Shown: piece by piece, positions 17,414 to 26,128 of the stretch | Layout: each line of letters starts with the position of its first letter | How positions within the stretch are numbered: position 1 is the stretch's first letter | From: FEN-1219 sp964457725 | Lineage (GTDB): Bacteria; Pseudomonadota; Gammaproteobacteria; Steroidobacterales; Rariloculaceae | NCBI GenBank assembly: GCA_964457725.1 | Contig: CAYWGQ010000003.1 | Coordinates: forward strand, 1-64,000 | Direction of reading: 5' to 3' | Length of the DNA: 64,000 bases | Notes under the pieces: model-generated | The model's database searches: none | Told to the model about the DNA's origin: nothing | What the model saw: the letters and a program-made list of their open reading frames with translations, nothing else | Made by a program: the position numbers and the translations under genes

Positions 17414-18613
17414 ATGAGAGTGAAGTTCCGCACCGTGTTCTGGACCGCCGCCGCGATCGTGCTGGCCGTGCTGATCGGGCTGGCGTTCCGTCCGCAGCCG
17501 ATTCCGGTCGACATGGCGGAGGCGGTCCGGGGGCCGATGGTCGTGACGGTGCGGGACGAGGGCCGCACGAGGGTCAAGGACGAGTTCGTGATCTCAACGC
17601 CGGTCGCGGGCCAGCTGCTGCGCGTGCTGCACGAGCCGGGCGATCACGTCCACGCGGGCGACACGCTCGCGCACATCGTGCCGCCGGACCCGCAGTTCCT
17701 CGACGTGCGCACGCGCGCGGAGCTCGCGGCCGCCGTGCAGGCGGCCGAGGCCGCGCTGTCGGCCGCCGAGAGCGAGGCGGAGCGCGCCGAAGCCCAGGTC
17801 GAGTTCGCCCGAATGGACGTCGAGCGGCTCGCCGCTCTGCGCGAGCGCGACCTGACGTCGCAGGAGGCGCTCGACCGCGCGCGCCTCGAGCTGCGCGTCG
17901 CCGAGGCCGGCGTCGCAGTCGCGACCCGCGCCGTGCGCGCCCGCCAGGCGGAGCTCGCGGCGGCCGAGGCGCGACTCCTGCAGCCCGGTTCCGGCACGGG
18001 CACCGCGAACGCGGTCGAGATCCGTGCGCCGGTCAGCGGCCGAGTGCTCCGTGTCGCACAGGAAAGCGAGGCAGTGGTGCCGGCCGGCACCGAGATCATG
18101 GCGCTCGGCGACCCGCGCGACCTCGAGGTCGTCGCGGAGCTATTGTCGACCGACGCGGTCACCGTACGTCCCGGGGCGGACGTGCTGATCGAGGACTGGG
18201 GTCGCGACGTTCCGCCGCTGCGCGGCCGCGTCCGGCTCGTCGAGCCTTACGGGTTCTTGAAGATTTCCGCGCTGGGCGTCGAGGAGCAGCGCGTCAACGT
18301 CATCATCGACTTCGTCGGTCCGCAGGAAGAGCGGGCCGCGCTCGGCCACGGCTACCGCGTCGAGGCCGCGATCGTCACCTGGCAGGCGGACGACGTCGTG
18401 CAAGTGCCGGTCGCGGCGCTGTTCCGTGCGGACGGTCGGTGGGCCGTCTTCCGCGTCGAGGACGGCCGAGCCCGGCTGACGCCGGTCGAGGTCGGGCGCG
18501 AGAACGGCCGCAACGCCGAGATCGTGTCCGGGCTCGAGGCGGGTCAGACGATCGTGCTGTATCCCGGGGAGCAGGTCGCCGACGGCATCCGCGTCGTTCG
18601 ACGCGGAACCTAG
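17414..18613 (+). CDS. HlyD/MacA-type periplasmic adaptor
   Basis: A 399-aa membrane-fusion protein with one N-terminal anchor (VFWTAAAIVLAVLIGLAF). Split lipoyl/barrel-sandwich segments (VAGQLLRVLHEPGDHVHAGD and APVSGRVLRVAQESEAVVPA) flank a long alpha-helical hairpin rich in Ala and Glu (about 95-190). A beta-barrel and membrane-proximal domain follow. AAGGACG precedes the ATG. It completes the ATPase-permease-adaptor operon that would span the inner membrane and periplasm, with an outer-membrane channel encoded elsewhere. Its stop codon overlaps that of the opposite-strand gene in a CTAG. Confidence 0.9.
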   Translation: MRVKFRTVFWTAAAIVLAVLIGLAFRPQPIPVDMAEAVRGPMVVTVRDEGRTRVKDEFVISTPVAGQLLRVLHEPGDHVHAGDTLAHIVPPDPQFLDVRTRAELAAAVQAAEAALSAAESEAERAEAQVEFARMDVERLAALRERDLTSQEALDRARLELRVAEAGVAVATRAVRARQAELAAAEARLLQPGSGTGTANAVEIRAPVSGRVLRVAQESEAVVPAGTEIMALGDPRDLEVVAELLSTDAVTVRPGADVLIEDWGRDVPPLRGRVRLVEPYGFLKISALGVEEQRVNVIIDFVGPQEERAALGHGYRVEAAIVTWQADDVVQVPVAALFRADGRWAVFRVEDGRARLTPVEVGRENGRNAEIVSGLEAGQTIVLYPGEQVADGIRVVRRGT

Positions 18614-19038
18614 TCGTTCGGCGGACTCGCCGAGACGGCGGGCGCCGAGCGTTCGAAGCGCAGCACGAGCTCCTCGGCCTGGTCCTCGGTCAGCTCGTCG
18701 ACGGCGACGATCCCGCAGGCCTCCGGCATCGTCCGGTCGACGATCACGCGGTCCATGCCGAATCCGCAGATCCGCTCGTCCGCGCTCCGGTCGTAGAACG
18801 CGATCACCGTCTCGAACTCGATGCCGAAGCACGAGCGCGCGAGCTCGACGTGATAGGGGCGGTTCCGGCCGGCGTAGACGATCAGGTTCCGGTCGTCGAG
18901 CGCCCGCCAGTCGGTGATCGAGCGCACGAAGATGCAGTCGGTCTCCTCGCGCGCGGTCACCCGCTCCTCCCGGGTCGTCCCGGGAGCGGCGCAGCCGGCA
19001 ACCACTGCCGCCGCGAGCGCAATCGTCCATCTGCCCAT
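18610..19038 (-). CDS. DUF6491-like lipoprotein
   Basis: A 142-aa protein starting at ATG 19038 behind GAGGAGGAAC. The signal ends in a lipobox (AAVVAGC), so Cys17 should be lipidated. The mature part has ETDCIFVRSITDWRALDDRN and SCFG, a pattern I associate with the DUF6491 family. Four further Cys residues could form disulfides in the periplasm. Role unknown. It overlaps the adaptor gene tail-to-tail by four bases. Confidence 0.7.
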   Translation of the reverse strand: MGRWTIALAAAVVAGCAAPGTTREERVTAREETDCIFVRSITDWRALDDRNLIVYAGRNRPYHVELARSCFGIEFETVIAFYDRSADERICGFGMDRVIVDRTMPEACGIVAVDELTEDQAEELVLRFERSAPAVSASPPND

Positions 19039-19247
19039 CGATCGTTCCTCCTCGGACCCGCTCGAGCGCCCGGATCGTGCAAGCGACATGCCACGTCGCG
19101 GTCCGCTTCGAGCGAGTTTCATTTGCGTGGCAAGGTAGGTTTAAATATGCGCACCTCGAATAAGGACGACCGGCCGGCACGCCCGGCCGTTCGCCGCGCG
19201 GAAGCTTCTACGTCGAGCGCGGCGCAGACCGGCAACTGGGGGCAGCT

Positions 19248-20000
19248 ATGGGCGGGATCAAGACTGGCCGGCTGGCCGCGAGCGCGTTGCTCGCGGTTTC
19301 GATCGGCGCGGCGGCGCCGGGCGGCGCCCAGCCGGCCGGCACCCCGAGCGCAGACTCTCTCGCCCGCCTCGCGGCGCTCGAGGCCGAGCTCGATCAGCTC
19401 GAGCGCGAGATCGAGCGAGTCGAGGACGCGAAGGCGATCCGGCGGCTCCAGCGCGCCTACGGCTACTACGCCGACAAGAAGCTCTCCGCCGAGATCGGCG
19501 CCCTCTTCGCCCGCGATGCGACCGCCGAGATCGGCCTCTCGGGCGTCTATGTCGGCCGCGAGCGGATCACCGAGTTCTACCGCCGGCTGATCGGCGAAGA
19601 ACTTGCTGAAGGAGAGCTTTTCAACCACATGATTTTACAAGGCGCGGTGCACGTCGCCGACGACGGCCGGACCGCGAAAGGCCGATGGCGCGCGCTGATC
19701 CAGATCGGGCAGCACGGCGAGTCCGCGGTCTGGGCCGAAGGGCCGTACGAGAACGAGTATGTGAAAGAGGACGGCGTCTGGAAGATCAGCAAGCTGCACT
19801 GGTACCAGACCGTCAGCGCGCCGTACGATCCCGGCTGGCACAAGGCCCCGCAACCGATGAGCGGTCCGCTCGAAGATTTCCCGCCGGACCGGCCGCCGAC
19901 CGAGGTCTACGGCTCGTACCCGGAGGTCCATCAGCCGCCATTCCATTATCGGAACCCCGTTTCCGGGCGGTGCGAGCCGGGGGTCTGCGATGCGCGCTAG
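19248..20000 (+). CDS. Exported SnoaL-like protein, tandem copy 1
   Basis: A 250-aa protein with a signal peptide (ASALLAVSIGAAAPGGAQ), a predicted coiled-coil helix (RLAALEAELDQLEREIERVE) and a SnoaL/NTF2-like domain at about 65-190. The motif GPYENEYVKEDGVWKISKLH marks the last strands. A proline-rich tail ends in HQPPFHYRNPVSG. It overlaps the start of copy 2 by 11 bases. SnoaL-fold proteins include cyclases, hydratases, isomerases and non-catalytic binders; nothing here decides between them. Tandem exported copies are the notable feature. Confidence 0.82.
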   Translation: MGGIKTGRLAASALLAVSIGAAAPGGAQPAGTPSADSLARLAALEAELDQLEREIERVEDAKAIRRLQRAYGYYADKKLSAEIGALFARDATAEIGLSGVYVGRERITEFYRRLIGEELAEGELFNHMILQGAVHVADDGRTAKGRWRALIQIGQHGESAVWAEGPYENEYVKEDGVWKISKLHWYQTVSAPYDPGWHKAPQPMSGPLEDFPPDRPPTEVYGSYPEVHQPPFHYRNPVSGRCEPGVCDAR

Positions 20001-20712
20001 CTCGATCGTCGCCGCCCTCGCGGCCGCCTGCTGCTTCGCCGGGACGACGGCGGCGCAAGACCGGGACCCCGCGGCCCGCGTGGCGGCTGCACGCGAGCGC
20101 CTCGCCGCGATCGAAACGCGTGCCGCCCGCATCGCCGATCAGAACGAGATCGAGAATCTCCAGCGGACGTTCGGCTACTACTACGACAAGATGCTCTGGG
20201 AGCACGTTCTCGATCTCCTGACCGAGGACGCGACGCTCGAGATCGGCACGAGCGGCGTCTACGTCGGCAAAGACAGCATCCGCCGGTATCTGTACGCGTT
20301 GAGCGGCGGCGAGGAAGGCCCGCTCGAAGGCGTGATGTTCGAGCACTTTCAGCTGCAGCCGATCGTCACGGTCGCCGCCGACGGCATGACCGCGCACGGG
20401 CGTTGGCGCGCGTTCATCATGACCGGTGTGCACGGCTCGGGCTCGGGCGGCAACTGGGGCGAAGGTCCGTACGAGAACGAGTACCGCAAAGAGGACGGCG
20501 TCTGGAAGATCGCGAAGCTGCGGTGGTACCCGACGTTCATCGCGCCGTACGAAGGCGGTTGGCTGAACGCGGACGCCGCGGCGGTCGACGCGTACAGCCG
20601 CCCCGCCGGTGTCACCCCCGACCGGCCGCCGAGCGGCGATTGCGCCCCCTACCCCGCCGTCTGCGTGCCGCCGTTCCACTTCTCGAACCCAGCCCGAGGA
20701 GCGGCGAACTGA
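19990..20712 (+). CDS. Exported SnoaL-like protein, tandem copy 2
   Basis: A 240-aa paralogue of copy 1. It has a signal peptide (IVAALAAACCFAGTTAAQ), a coiled-coil segment (RLAAIETRAARIADQNEIEN), a SnoaL domain with RTFGYYYDKMLWEHVLDLL and GPYENEYRKEDGVWKIAKLR, and the tail VCVPPFHFSNPARGAAN. The conserved aromatic-rich YYYDK region faces the pocket in SnoaL folds. It overlaps copy 1 by 11 bases and shares one base with copy 3 (TGATG), so the three are translated from one message. Confidence 0.82.
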   Translation: MRASSIVAALAAACCFAGTTAAQDRDPAARVAAARERLAAIETRAARIADQNEIENLQRTFGYYYDKMLWEHVLDLLTEDATLEIGTSGVYVGKDSIRRYLYALSGGEEGPLEGVMFEHFQLQPIVTVAADGMTAHGRWRAFIMTGVHGSGSGGNWGEGPYENEYRKEDGVWKIAKLRWYPTFIAPYEGGWLNADAAAVDAYSRPAGVTPDRPPSGDCAPYPAVCVPPFHFSNPARGAAN

Positions 20713-21389
20713 TGTGTAACATCGCTCGCTCGTTGCGACGCCTGCGAACGGCATCGGTGGCCGGCGCCGCGGCCCTGCTCGCGGCATGCGATACGTCGGC
20801 GCCGCCGCCCGCCGCGCGCGGCGCTTCCGCCGATCCCGCGCTCGACGAGACGATCGCCGCGCTCGAGCAGGCGGTCGAGGCCGCGCGAGTCGAGCTCGAG
20901 CGGCTGCGGGACTTCGAGGAGATCGAGAACCTGCACTCGATCTACGGGTTCTACGTGGACAAGTCGCGCCACGACGACGTCGCCGATCTGTTCCGGAGGG
21001 ACAGCGTCTACGAGCTGCTCGGGCGCGGCGTCTTCATCGGCCAGGATCGCATCCGCGAGTATCAGCACAACTTCGGTCCGGTCGGCCCGCGCGAGGGCTC
21101 GCTGTTCAACCACATGGTCCTGCAGCCGGTGATCGACATCTCGCCGGACGGCCGGAGCGCGCACGTCCGCTCGCGCAACCTCGTGATGTTCGGCATCTAC
21201 GACACGAACGCGCAATGGGGAGGCGCGATCTACGAGAACACCTTGGTCAAGGAGGACGGCGTCTGGAAATTCGACTACGTCCACGCCTATCAGACGTTCT
21301 ATACGGTCTACGAGGACGGCTGGGCGAGGCGGGCGTCGCCGATCTTCGCACCGTACGACCGCTTGCCGCCGGACCGGCCGCAGTCGGTN
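20712..21389 (+). CDS. SnoaL-like lipoprotein, tandem copy 3, cut by assembly gap
   Basis: The third paralogue, 226 residues visible before the N run. Unlike copies 1 and 2 it has a lipobox (AAALLAAC), so it should be membrane-anchored. A coiled-coil helix (TIAALEQAVEAARVELERLR) precedes the SnoaL domain with IYGFYVDKSRHDDVADLF and YENTLVKEDGVWKFDYVH. The last readable residues are PPDRPQS, matching the tail of copy 1 (PPDRPPTEVYG), so only a few dozen residues are probably missing. Confidence 0.8.
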
Positions 21390-21488
21390 NNNNNNNNNNN
21401 NNNNNNNNNNNNNNNNNNNNNNNNNNNNNNNNNNNNNNNNNNNNNNNNNNNNNNNNNNNNNNNNNNNNNNNNNNNNNNNNNNNNNNNN
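21390..21488. other. Assembly gap (99 Ns)
   Basis: A run of 99 N characters. It hides the 3' end of the third SnoaL-like gene and the 5' end of the transmembrane-anchor gene. The reading frames differ on its two sides, so any ORF read through it is artificial. The true gap size is unknown. Confidence 0.98.
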
Positions 21489-21490
21489 TC

Positions 21491-22003
21491 GACCCGACCG
21501 GCTTCGGCCGCGCGATCGGTCTGACGCAGATGACGGCCCCGGCCGGCCGCACGCTCGAGGTCGCCGACCCCCTCGCCGGCAACGAGGCGATCCGCGAGGT
21601 CGAGATCCCCGACTTCGGCGAGCCGGTGCCGCTGCCGAACCCGGCGATCCACCAGGACCAGGCTGCGGCTGCCAAAACCGAGACTCGCACGATCGTCGTG
21701 CCCGCAGAGCAGGAGACCGAGGTGAAGCTCGTGCTCGACCAGAGCAAGGTCGTCGTCTACTCGTGGAGCGTCGACCGCGGCACGATCTACGCGGACTTCC
21801 ACGGCCACGATCCCGCTGCCGGCGACGAGTTCTGGGTGCGCTACAAGGAGCACCAGGAAGGCAGCGGCCACCACGGCTCGCTCGTCGCGCCGTTCGACGG
21901 CGAGCACGGCTGGTACTGGCTCAACTACAACGAGTTCCCCGTGACGATCACGTTGACCGTGACCGGCTTCTACGAGGACATCGTCGACTACGGCATCTTC
22001 TAA
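21491..22003 (+). CDS. Transmembrane anchor protein, 5' end in the gap
   Basis: 170 C-terminal residues are readable. They begin DPTGFGRAIGLTQM, which in full-length members of this family directly follows a single N-terminal transmembrane helix (lost in the gap). After a Pro/Ala/Glu-rich stretch comes a beta-sandwich-like domain (PAEQETEVKLVLDQSKVVVY, then GSLVAPFDGEHGWYWLNYNE). The protein should be anchored in the inner membrane with its bulk in the periplasm. It lies 48 nt before lactate permease in the same direction, which suggests co-transcription. The role is unknown. Confidence 0.72.
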   Translation, partial: DPTGFGRAIGLTQMTAPAGRTLEVADPLAGNEAIREVEIPDFGEPVPLPNPAIHQDQAAAAKTETRTIVVPAEQETEVKLVLDQSKVVVYSWSVDRGTIYADFHGHDPAAGDEFWVRYKEHQEGSGHHGSLVAPFDGEHGWYWLNYNEFPVTITLTVTGFYEDIVDYGIF

Positions 22004-22051
22004 CCAAAAAGAATTCAATTACTTGTCCTGAAAACCTGGGGGGACTTCTAG

Positions 22052-23662
22052 ATGTGGCAGCAGGATTACTCGCCTCTCGCGGATAGCCTCGCGCTCTCGG
22101 CGCTGGCGGCCGCGGTGCCGATCTTCGTGCTGCTGCTCCTGATCGGCGTGCTGCGCAAGCCCGCGTGGATCGCCGCACTCTCGGGTCTCGGCGCCGCGGC
22201 GGTCATCGCGATCGGCGTATATGGGATGCCGGTGGACTTGGCCGTCAGCTCGACGCTGTACGGGGCGGCGTTCGGCCTGCTGCCGATCGGCTGGATCGTC
22301 TACTGGGCGATCGTGCTCTATCGCCTGACGCTCGAGACCGGCAACTTCGAGGTCATCAAGGACTCGATCGGCGGCCTGACGGCCGACCGGCGCCTGCAAG
22401 CGATGCTGATCGCGTTCGCGCTCGGCGCGTTCATCGAAGGCGCGGCCGGCTTCGGCACCCCGGTCGCCGTCGCGGCCGCGATGCTGACCGGTCTCGGCTT
22501 CTCGCCGTTCTTCGCCGCCGGCATCTGCCTGCTCGCGAACACGGCCCCGGTCGCTTTCGGCTCGATCGGCATCCCGGTCGTGACGCTCGCCGTGACGACC
22601 GGGCTGCCGGAGCTCGAGCTGTCGTCCTGGGTCGGGCGGCTCTGCGCGCCGGTATCCGTGTTCATCCCGGCGTATCTGATCCTCGTGATGGGCGGCTTCC
22701 GCGGGCTGAAAGGCGTGCTGCCGGCCGCGATCGTCTGCGGCCTCTGCTTCGCATCGATGCAGTTCCTCATCTCGAACTTCGTCGGCCCCCAGCTCGTCGA
22801 CATCGTCGCCGCGCTGACCGCGATCGTCGGTCTCGTGATCCTGTTCAAGGTCTGGCAGCCGAAGGACAAGTTCGTGCTGGCCGGCGAGTCCGAGGCGGTG
22901 CTCGAGATCAAATCGCACGGCGCCGGCCGCACGCTGCTCGCGTGGTCGCCGTACCTCTTCCTCGTCCTGTTCGTGCTGATCTGGGGCTACGGCCCGACGC
23001 GAGCGCTGCTGAACCAGGCGTCGATCGCGATCCCGTGGCCGGGGCTGCACAACGAGATCATCCGCGTCGCGCCGGTCGTCGCAGCTCCGACGCCGTATGC
23101 CGCCGTGTACGACTTCAATTGGCTCTCGGCCGCAGGCACGGCGTGCGCATTTGCGACGGTCGCGGCCGCGCTTGCGCTCCGCGTCTCGCCGCTGCGCTAC
23201 GTCCGGCTCCTCGGCTCCGTGTTCCGGCAGATGTTCTTCTCGCTCGTGACGATCGCCGCGGTGCTCGGACTCGCGTTCCTGATGAACTACAGCGGCGCGA
23301 CCGTCACGCTCGGCCTCGCCTTCGCCGCGACGGGCGCGATGTTCCCGTTCTTCAGCGCGCTCCTGGGGTGGCTCGGCGTGTTCCTGACCGGCAGCGATAC
23401 GTCCGCGAACGCGCTGTTCGGCAACCTCCAGGTCGTGACCGCGAACTCGTTGGGGCTCGATCCGGCCGTGATGGCCGCGTCGAACTCCTCGGGCGGCGTG
23501 ATGGGCAAGATGATCAGCCTGCAGAGCCTCGCCGTCGCGGTCGCGGCGACCGGCATGGCGCGGAGCGAGGAAGGCAAGCTCTTCCGCTTCACGTTCCGCC
23601 ACAGCATCTTCCTCGCCTCGGTGCTCGGCGCGCTGACGATGGTCTACGCCTACCTCGTCTGA
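22052..23662 (+). CDS. lldP: L-lactate permease family transporter
   Basis: A 536-aa polytopic inner-membrane protein of the lactate permease family (LldP/LctP), importing L-lactate and related 2-hydroxy acids with protons. About twelve to fourteen hydrophobic helices are visible. The family signatures GAFIEGAAGFGTPVAVAAAML and VLGLAFLMNYSGATVTLGLA are intact, as is LTGSDTSANALFGNLQ near the C-terminus. GGGGGGAC precedes the ATG. The upstream 48 bases are AT-richer than the surroundings and could carry a secondary promoter. A strong hairpin follows the gene. Confidence 0.93.
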   Translation: MWQQDYSPLADSLALSALAAAVPIFVLLLLIGVLRKPAWIAALSGLGAAAVIAIGVYGMPVDLAVSSTLYGAAFGLLPIGWIVYWAIVLYRLTLETGNFEVIKDSIGGLTADRRLQAMLIAFALGAFIEGAAGFGTPVAVAAAMLTGLGFSPFFAAGICLLANTAPVAFGSIGIPVVTLAVTTGLPELELSSWVGRLCAPVSVFIPAYLILVMGGFRGLKGVLPAAIVCGLCFASMQFLISNFVGPQLVDIVAALTAIVGLVILFKVWQPKDKFVLAGESEAVLEIKSHGAGRTLLAWSPYLFLVLFVLIWGYGPTRALLNQASIAIPWPGLHNEIIRVAPVVAAPTPYAAVYDFNWLSAAGTACAFATVAAALALRVSPLRYVRLLGSVFRQMFFSLVTIAAVLGLAFLMNYSGATVTLGLAFAATGAMFPFFSALLGWLGVFLTGSDTSANALFGNLQVVTANSLGLDPAVMAASNSSGGVMGKMISLQSLAVAVAATGMARSEEGKLFRFTFRHSIFLASVLGALTMVYAYLV

Positions 23663-23688
23663 GCCAGCCCCGCGCAGGCACGGCCGAC

Positions 23689-23714
23689 GGCAGGCTGCGG
23701 CGGCGCAGCCTGCC
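23689..23714. terminator. Bidirectional hairpin between lldP and phhB
   Basis: An 11-bp perfect stem (GGCAGGCTGCG, 23689-23699, paired with 23704-23714) with a GCGG loop sits between two convergent genes. The right arm touches the phhB stop codon, so it can serve both directions. No T-run is visible. Confidence 0.6.
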
Positions 23715-24040
23715 TAGGCGATCCGATCCGTCTTCGCGGCGAACACGAAGTCGCTCTCGGTGAGCCCGTCGATCTTGTGGGTCCAGACCTCGACGACGCA
23801 CTTGCCCCAGGCTACGTGCAGGTCCGGGTGATGATCCTCGGCCTCCGCGATCTCGGCGACGCGGTTTGCGAACGCCATCGCGTCGGCGAAGTTGCGGAAC
23901 GTGAACCCCCGCTCGAGATGACCTGCCGCGTTTAGCGTCCACGCGGGGTCGAGCTGACGGAGCAGCTCCTCGGCCCGCTCGCGCGGCAGCGGCGGCACTC
24001 CGCCGCGGCACGGGATGCATTTCTGATCCGCTAGCGACAT
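23714..24040 (-). CDS. phhB: 4a-hydroxytetrahydrobiopterin dehydratase
   Basis: A 108-aa pterin-4a-carbinolamine dehydratase, which regenerates the pterin cofactor after aromatic amino acid hydroxylation. The signature is complete: FTFRNFADAMAFANRVAEIAEAEDHHPDLHVAWGKCVVEVWTHKIDGLTESD contains the paired active-site His residues (EDHHPD) and WTH (position about 60-98). AAAAGGAGG precedes the ATG at 24040. It lies 14 nt after the beta-CASP gene and is probably co-transcribed with it. No phenylalanine hydroxylase is in the window. Confidence 0.92.
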   Translation of the reverse strand: MSLADQKCIPCRGGVPPLPRERAEELLRQLDPAWTLNAAGHLERGFTFRNFADAMAFANRVAEIAEAEDHHPDLHVAWGKCVVEVWTHKIDGLTESDFVFAAKTDRIA

Positions 24041-24054
24041 CGTTCGTCCTCCTT

Positions 24055-25434
24055 TTACAGCTTCAACTTGTGCCCGTAGGCGGGCACGTGCACGGCGGCT
24101 CCGTGCTCGCGCCGCAGCCGGTCCGCGAGCGCGTGCTGGGCACGGGGCTCGCCGTGCACGAGATAGACCGGCGGACGGCTCTTGATCGCGCCGTACCAGC
24201 CGACGAGCCCGTCCTGATCCGCGTGCGCCGAGAGACCGCCGACGGTGTGCACCTGGGCGGCCACGCGGATCTCGTCCTGCCAGAGACGGATGTAGTCCGC
24301 GCCGTCGACGATTTTCCGCCCGAGCGTGCCTTCGGCCTGATAGCCGACGAACACGACGTGGCACTCGGGCCGCCAGAGATTGTGCTTCAGGTGGTGCAGG
24401 ATGCGGCCCCCGGTGCACATCCCGCTGCCGGCGATGATGATCGCCCCGGCGTTGATGTCGTTCAGCGCCATCGACTCGGCCGACGTTCGAGTCGCCGCGA
24501 AGTTGTCGAGCATCGGCAGCGGCCCGCGGCCGCGAAACAGGCGCGCGCTGTAGAGATGACGGTAATGGTAGTAGACCTCCGTCGCCTCGATCGCCATCGG
24601 GCTGTCGAGGTACACGTGCCACCGATCGAGCCGCCAGCGCTCGTAGTGCTCAGCCATCAGGTACAGCAAGTCCTGCGTACGCCCGACCGCGAACGCCGGA
24701 ATCAGTATGTTTCCTCGCCGCGCCGACGAGTTGTCGAAAATCGACTCGAGCTCCGCGAGCGTCGCATCGAACGGGCGGTGATTGCGGTCGCCGTAGGTGC
24801 TTTCGAGCAGCACGACGTCCGCTTCGGCGACCGTGTCGGGATCCTCCATGATCGGCGCGTCCGGATCGCCGAGATCGCCGCTGAACACGAGCTTCACGCG
24901 TCGGCCGCGCTCTTCGAGCAAGAGCTCGACGATCGCGGCACCGAGGATGTGCCCGGCGTTTCTGAGCGTCAGCTTGACGCCCGGCACGACCTCGACCTGC
25001 TTGTCGAACGATACTCCGCGAAACTGCTCGAGCACGCGTTCCGCGTCTTCGCGCGAGTAGAGCGGCTCGACGTCGGGCAAGCCCTTGCGCCGACGCTTGG
25101 TGTTCTCCCACTCCGCATCCTTCTCGTGCAGATACGCCGCGTCGCGCAGCATAATCTCGCAGAGGGCTCGGCTCGCGTCGTGCGTGTAGATCGGACCGGT
25201 ATAGCCCTGCTTGCACAAGAGCGGGAGGCGGCCCGAGTGGTCGATGTGGGCATGGCTCAGGATCACCGCGTCGAGCGCATCGACGTCGACCGGCAGCCGC
25301 TCGCGGTTCTTCTCCTCGTCCTCGCGGGACCCCTGGATCTGCCCGCACTCGAGCAGCACGCGTCGGCCGTTCACTCGCAGCAGGTAGCAGGAGCCGGTCA
25401 CCGTTTGCGCGGCGCCGAGAAAGGTCAGATCCAT
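24055..25434 (-). CDS. Beta-CASP metallo-beta-lactamase-fold ribonuclease-like protein
   Basis: A 459-aa protein of the RNA-specificity (CPSF73/Ysh1-like) MBL group, predicted to be a zinc-dependent endo/exoribonuclease. The N-terminus LTFLGAAQTVTGSCYLL is typical. The metal motif HAHIDHSG is present, with further ligands in AGHILGAA and SGDLGD. The beta-CASP domain has GSGMCTGGRILHHL, and the C-terminus has SAHADQDGLVGW and VHGEPRAQHALADRLR. Ribosome site GAGGG precedes ATG 25434. Such genes recur in low-oxygen stress loci of proteobacteria. Confidence 0.9.
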   Translation of the reverse strand: MDLTFLGAAQTVTGSCYLLRVNGRRVLLECGQIQGSREDEEKNRERLPVDVDALDAVILSHAHIDHSGRLPLLCKQGYTGPIYTHDASRALCEIMLRDAAYLHEKDAEWENTKRRRKGLPDVEPLYSREDAERVLEQFRGVSFDKQVEVVPGVKLTLRNAGHILGAAIVELLLEERGRRVKLVFSGDLGDPDAPIMEDPDTVAEADVVLLESTYGDRNHRPFDATLAELESIFDNSSARRGNILIPAFAVGRTQDLLYLMAEHYERWRLDRWHVYLDSPMAIEATEVYYHYRHLYSARLFRGRGPLPMLDNFAATRTSAESMALNDINAGAIIIAGSGMCTGGRILHHLKHNLWRPECHVVFVGYQAEGTLGRKIVDGADYIRLWQDEIRVAAQVHTVGGLSAHADQDGLVGWYGAIKSRPPVYLVHGEPRAQHALADRLRREHGAAVHVPAYGHKLKL

Positions 25435-25627
25435 CTCGTTCCCTCAGCCAGGCGAAAGACCCGTAGTTTACGGGCTCGCCCGTTCGGCGAACTCGGACGC
25501 CGCGCTCGCGACGCCGCCGATCGCGGCGCGAGCGACGGCAAGATCCAGCCGGCGAGACCCACGATCGGCCCGGCGGCGCGCGCGGGCGGGAGACACCCCT
25601 CGATGATACCCGCCGGCGGCGGCGAGA

Positions 25628-26128
25628 TCAGAACGCGGCTGGCGGCCGAAAGAACGTGAGCATCCGCCCGCACAGCATGATTCCGGTCATCGAGGCGAGC
25701 GAGACGATCGCCGCGGCCTTCGCGCTCCGCGGCGCGTCGTCGGCCTGCCCGAGCGCGCGGACGCGCCGAAACGGCCCGGCATAGAAGTACGCCGCGTTCG
25801 CGGCCGCGACCGTGAGAAACGCCGCTTTCAGATGGAACGCGGAGTTGTAGAAGTACTGGTCCGGCGCGCCGGAGACGAATGCGAGCCCGGTGAGGATCGA
25901 CAGCGCGAGCCCGGCGAGCCCGAACGGGATCAACCGATGGATCGCCGCTGGCGGGATGCCCTTCCCGATCCCGAGCACGCGCAAGTCGAATAGACTGACG
26001 GTGCCGACAAGGAGCACGAGCCCGGAGAAGTGCAGCACCTCCGCGGTCGGCCACGCCCAGCGATACGTCAGCATCAGCGACGAGACGTCGCTCGCGAGAA
26101 GCCGGTCGATGAGCGCCTCGACCGTCAC
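25628..26128 (-). CDS. Small integral membrane protein (DUF6644-like), second of a pair
   Basis: A 166-aa protein with four predicted transmembrane helices (for example VLHFSGLVLLVGTVSLFDLR and FGLAGLALSILTGLAFVSG). It starts at GTG 26128, overlapping the TGA of the preceding gene (GTGA). The conserved His in EVLHFSG and the helix pattern resemble small cytochrome-like membrane domains, but no established haem motif is present. Both proteins of the pair share this general layout. Function unknown. Confidence 0.7.
   Translation of the reverse strand: MTVEALIDRLLASDVSSLMLTYRWAWPTAEVLHFSGLVLLVGTVSLFDLRVLGIGKGIPPAAIHRLIPFGLAGLALSILTGLAFVSGAPDQYFYNSAFHLKAAFLTVAAANAAYFYAGPFRRVRALGQADDAPRSAKAAAIVSLASMTGIMLCGRMLTFFRPPAAF

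Noticed and set aside
14701..17577. 958-codon minus-strand ORF opposite the ABC permease
   Set aside because: Low-complexity Arg/Asp/His composition and no recognisable motif; the plus-strand permease is certain.
20786..22003. ORFs reading continuously through the N gap
   Set aside because: Ns carry no frame information; the genes on the two sides are different proteins in different frames.
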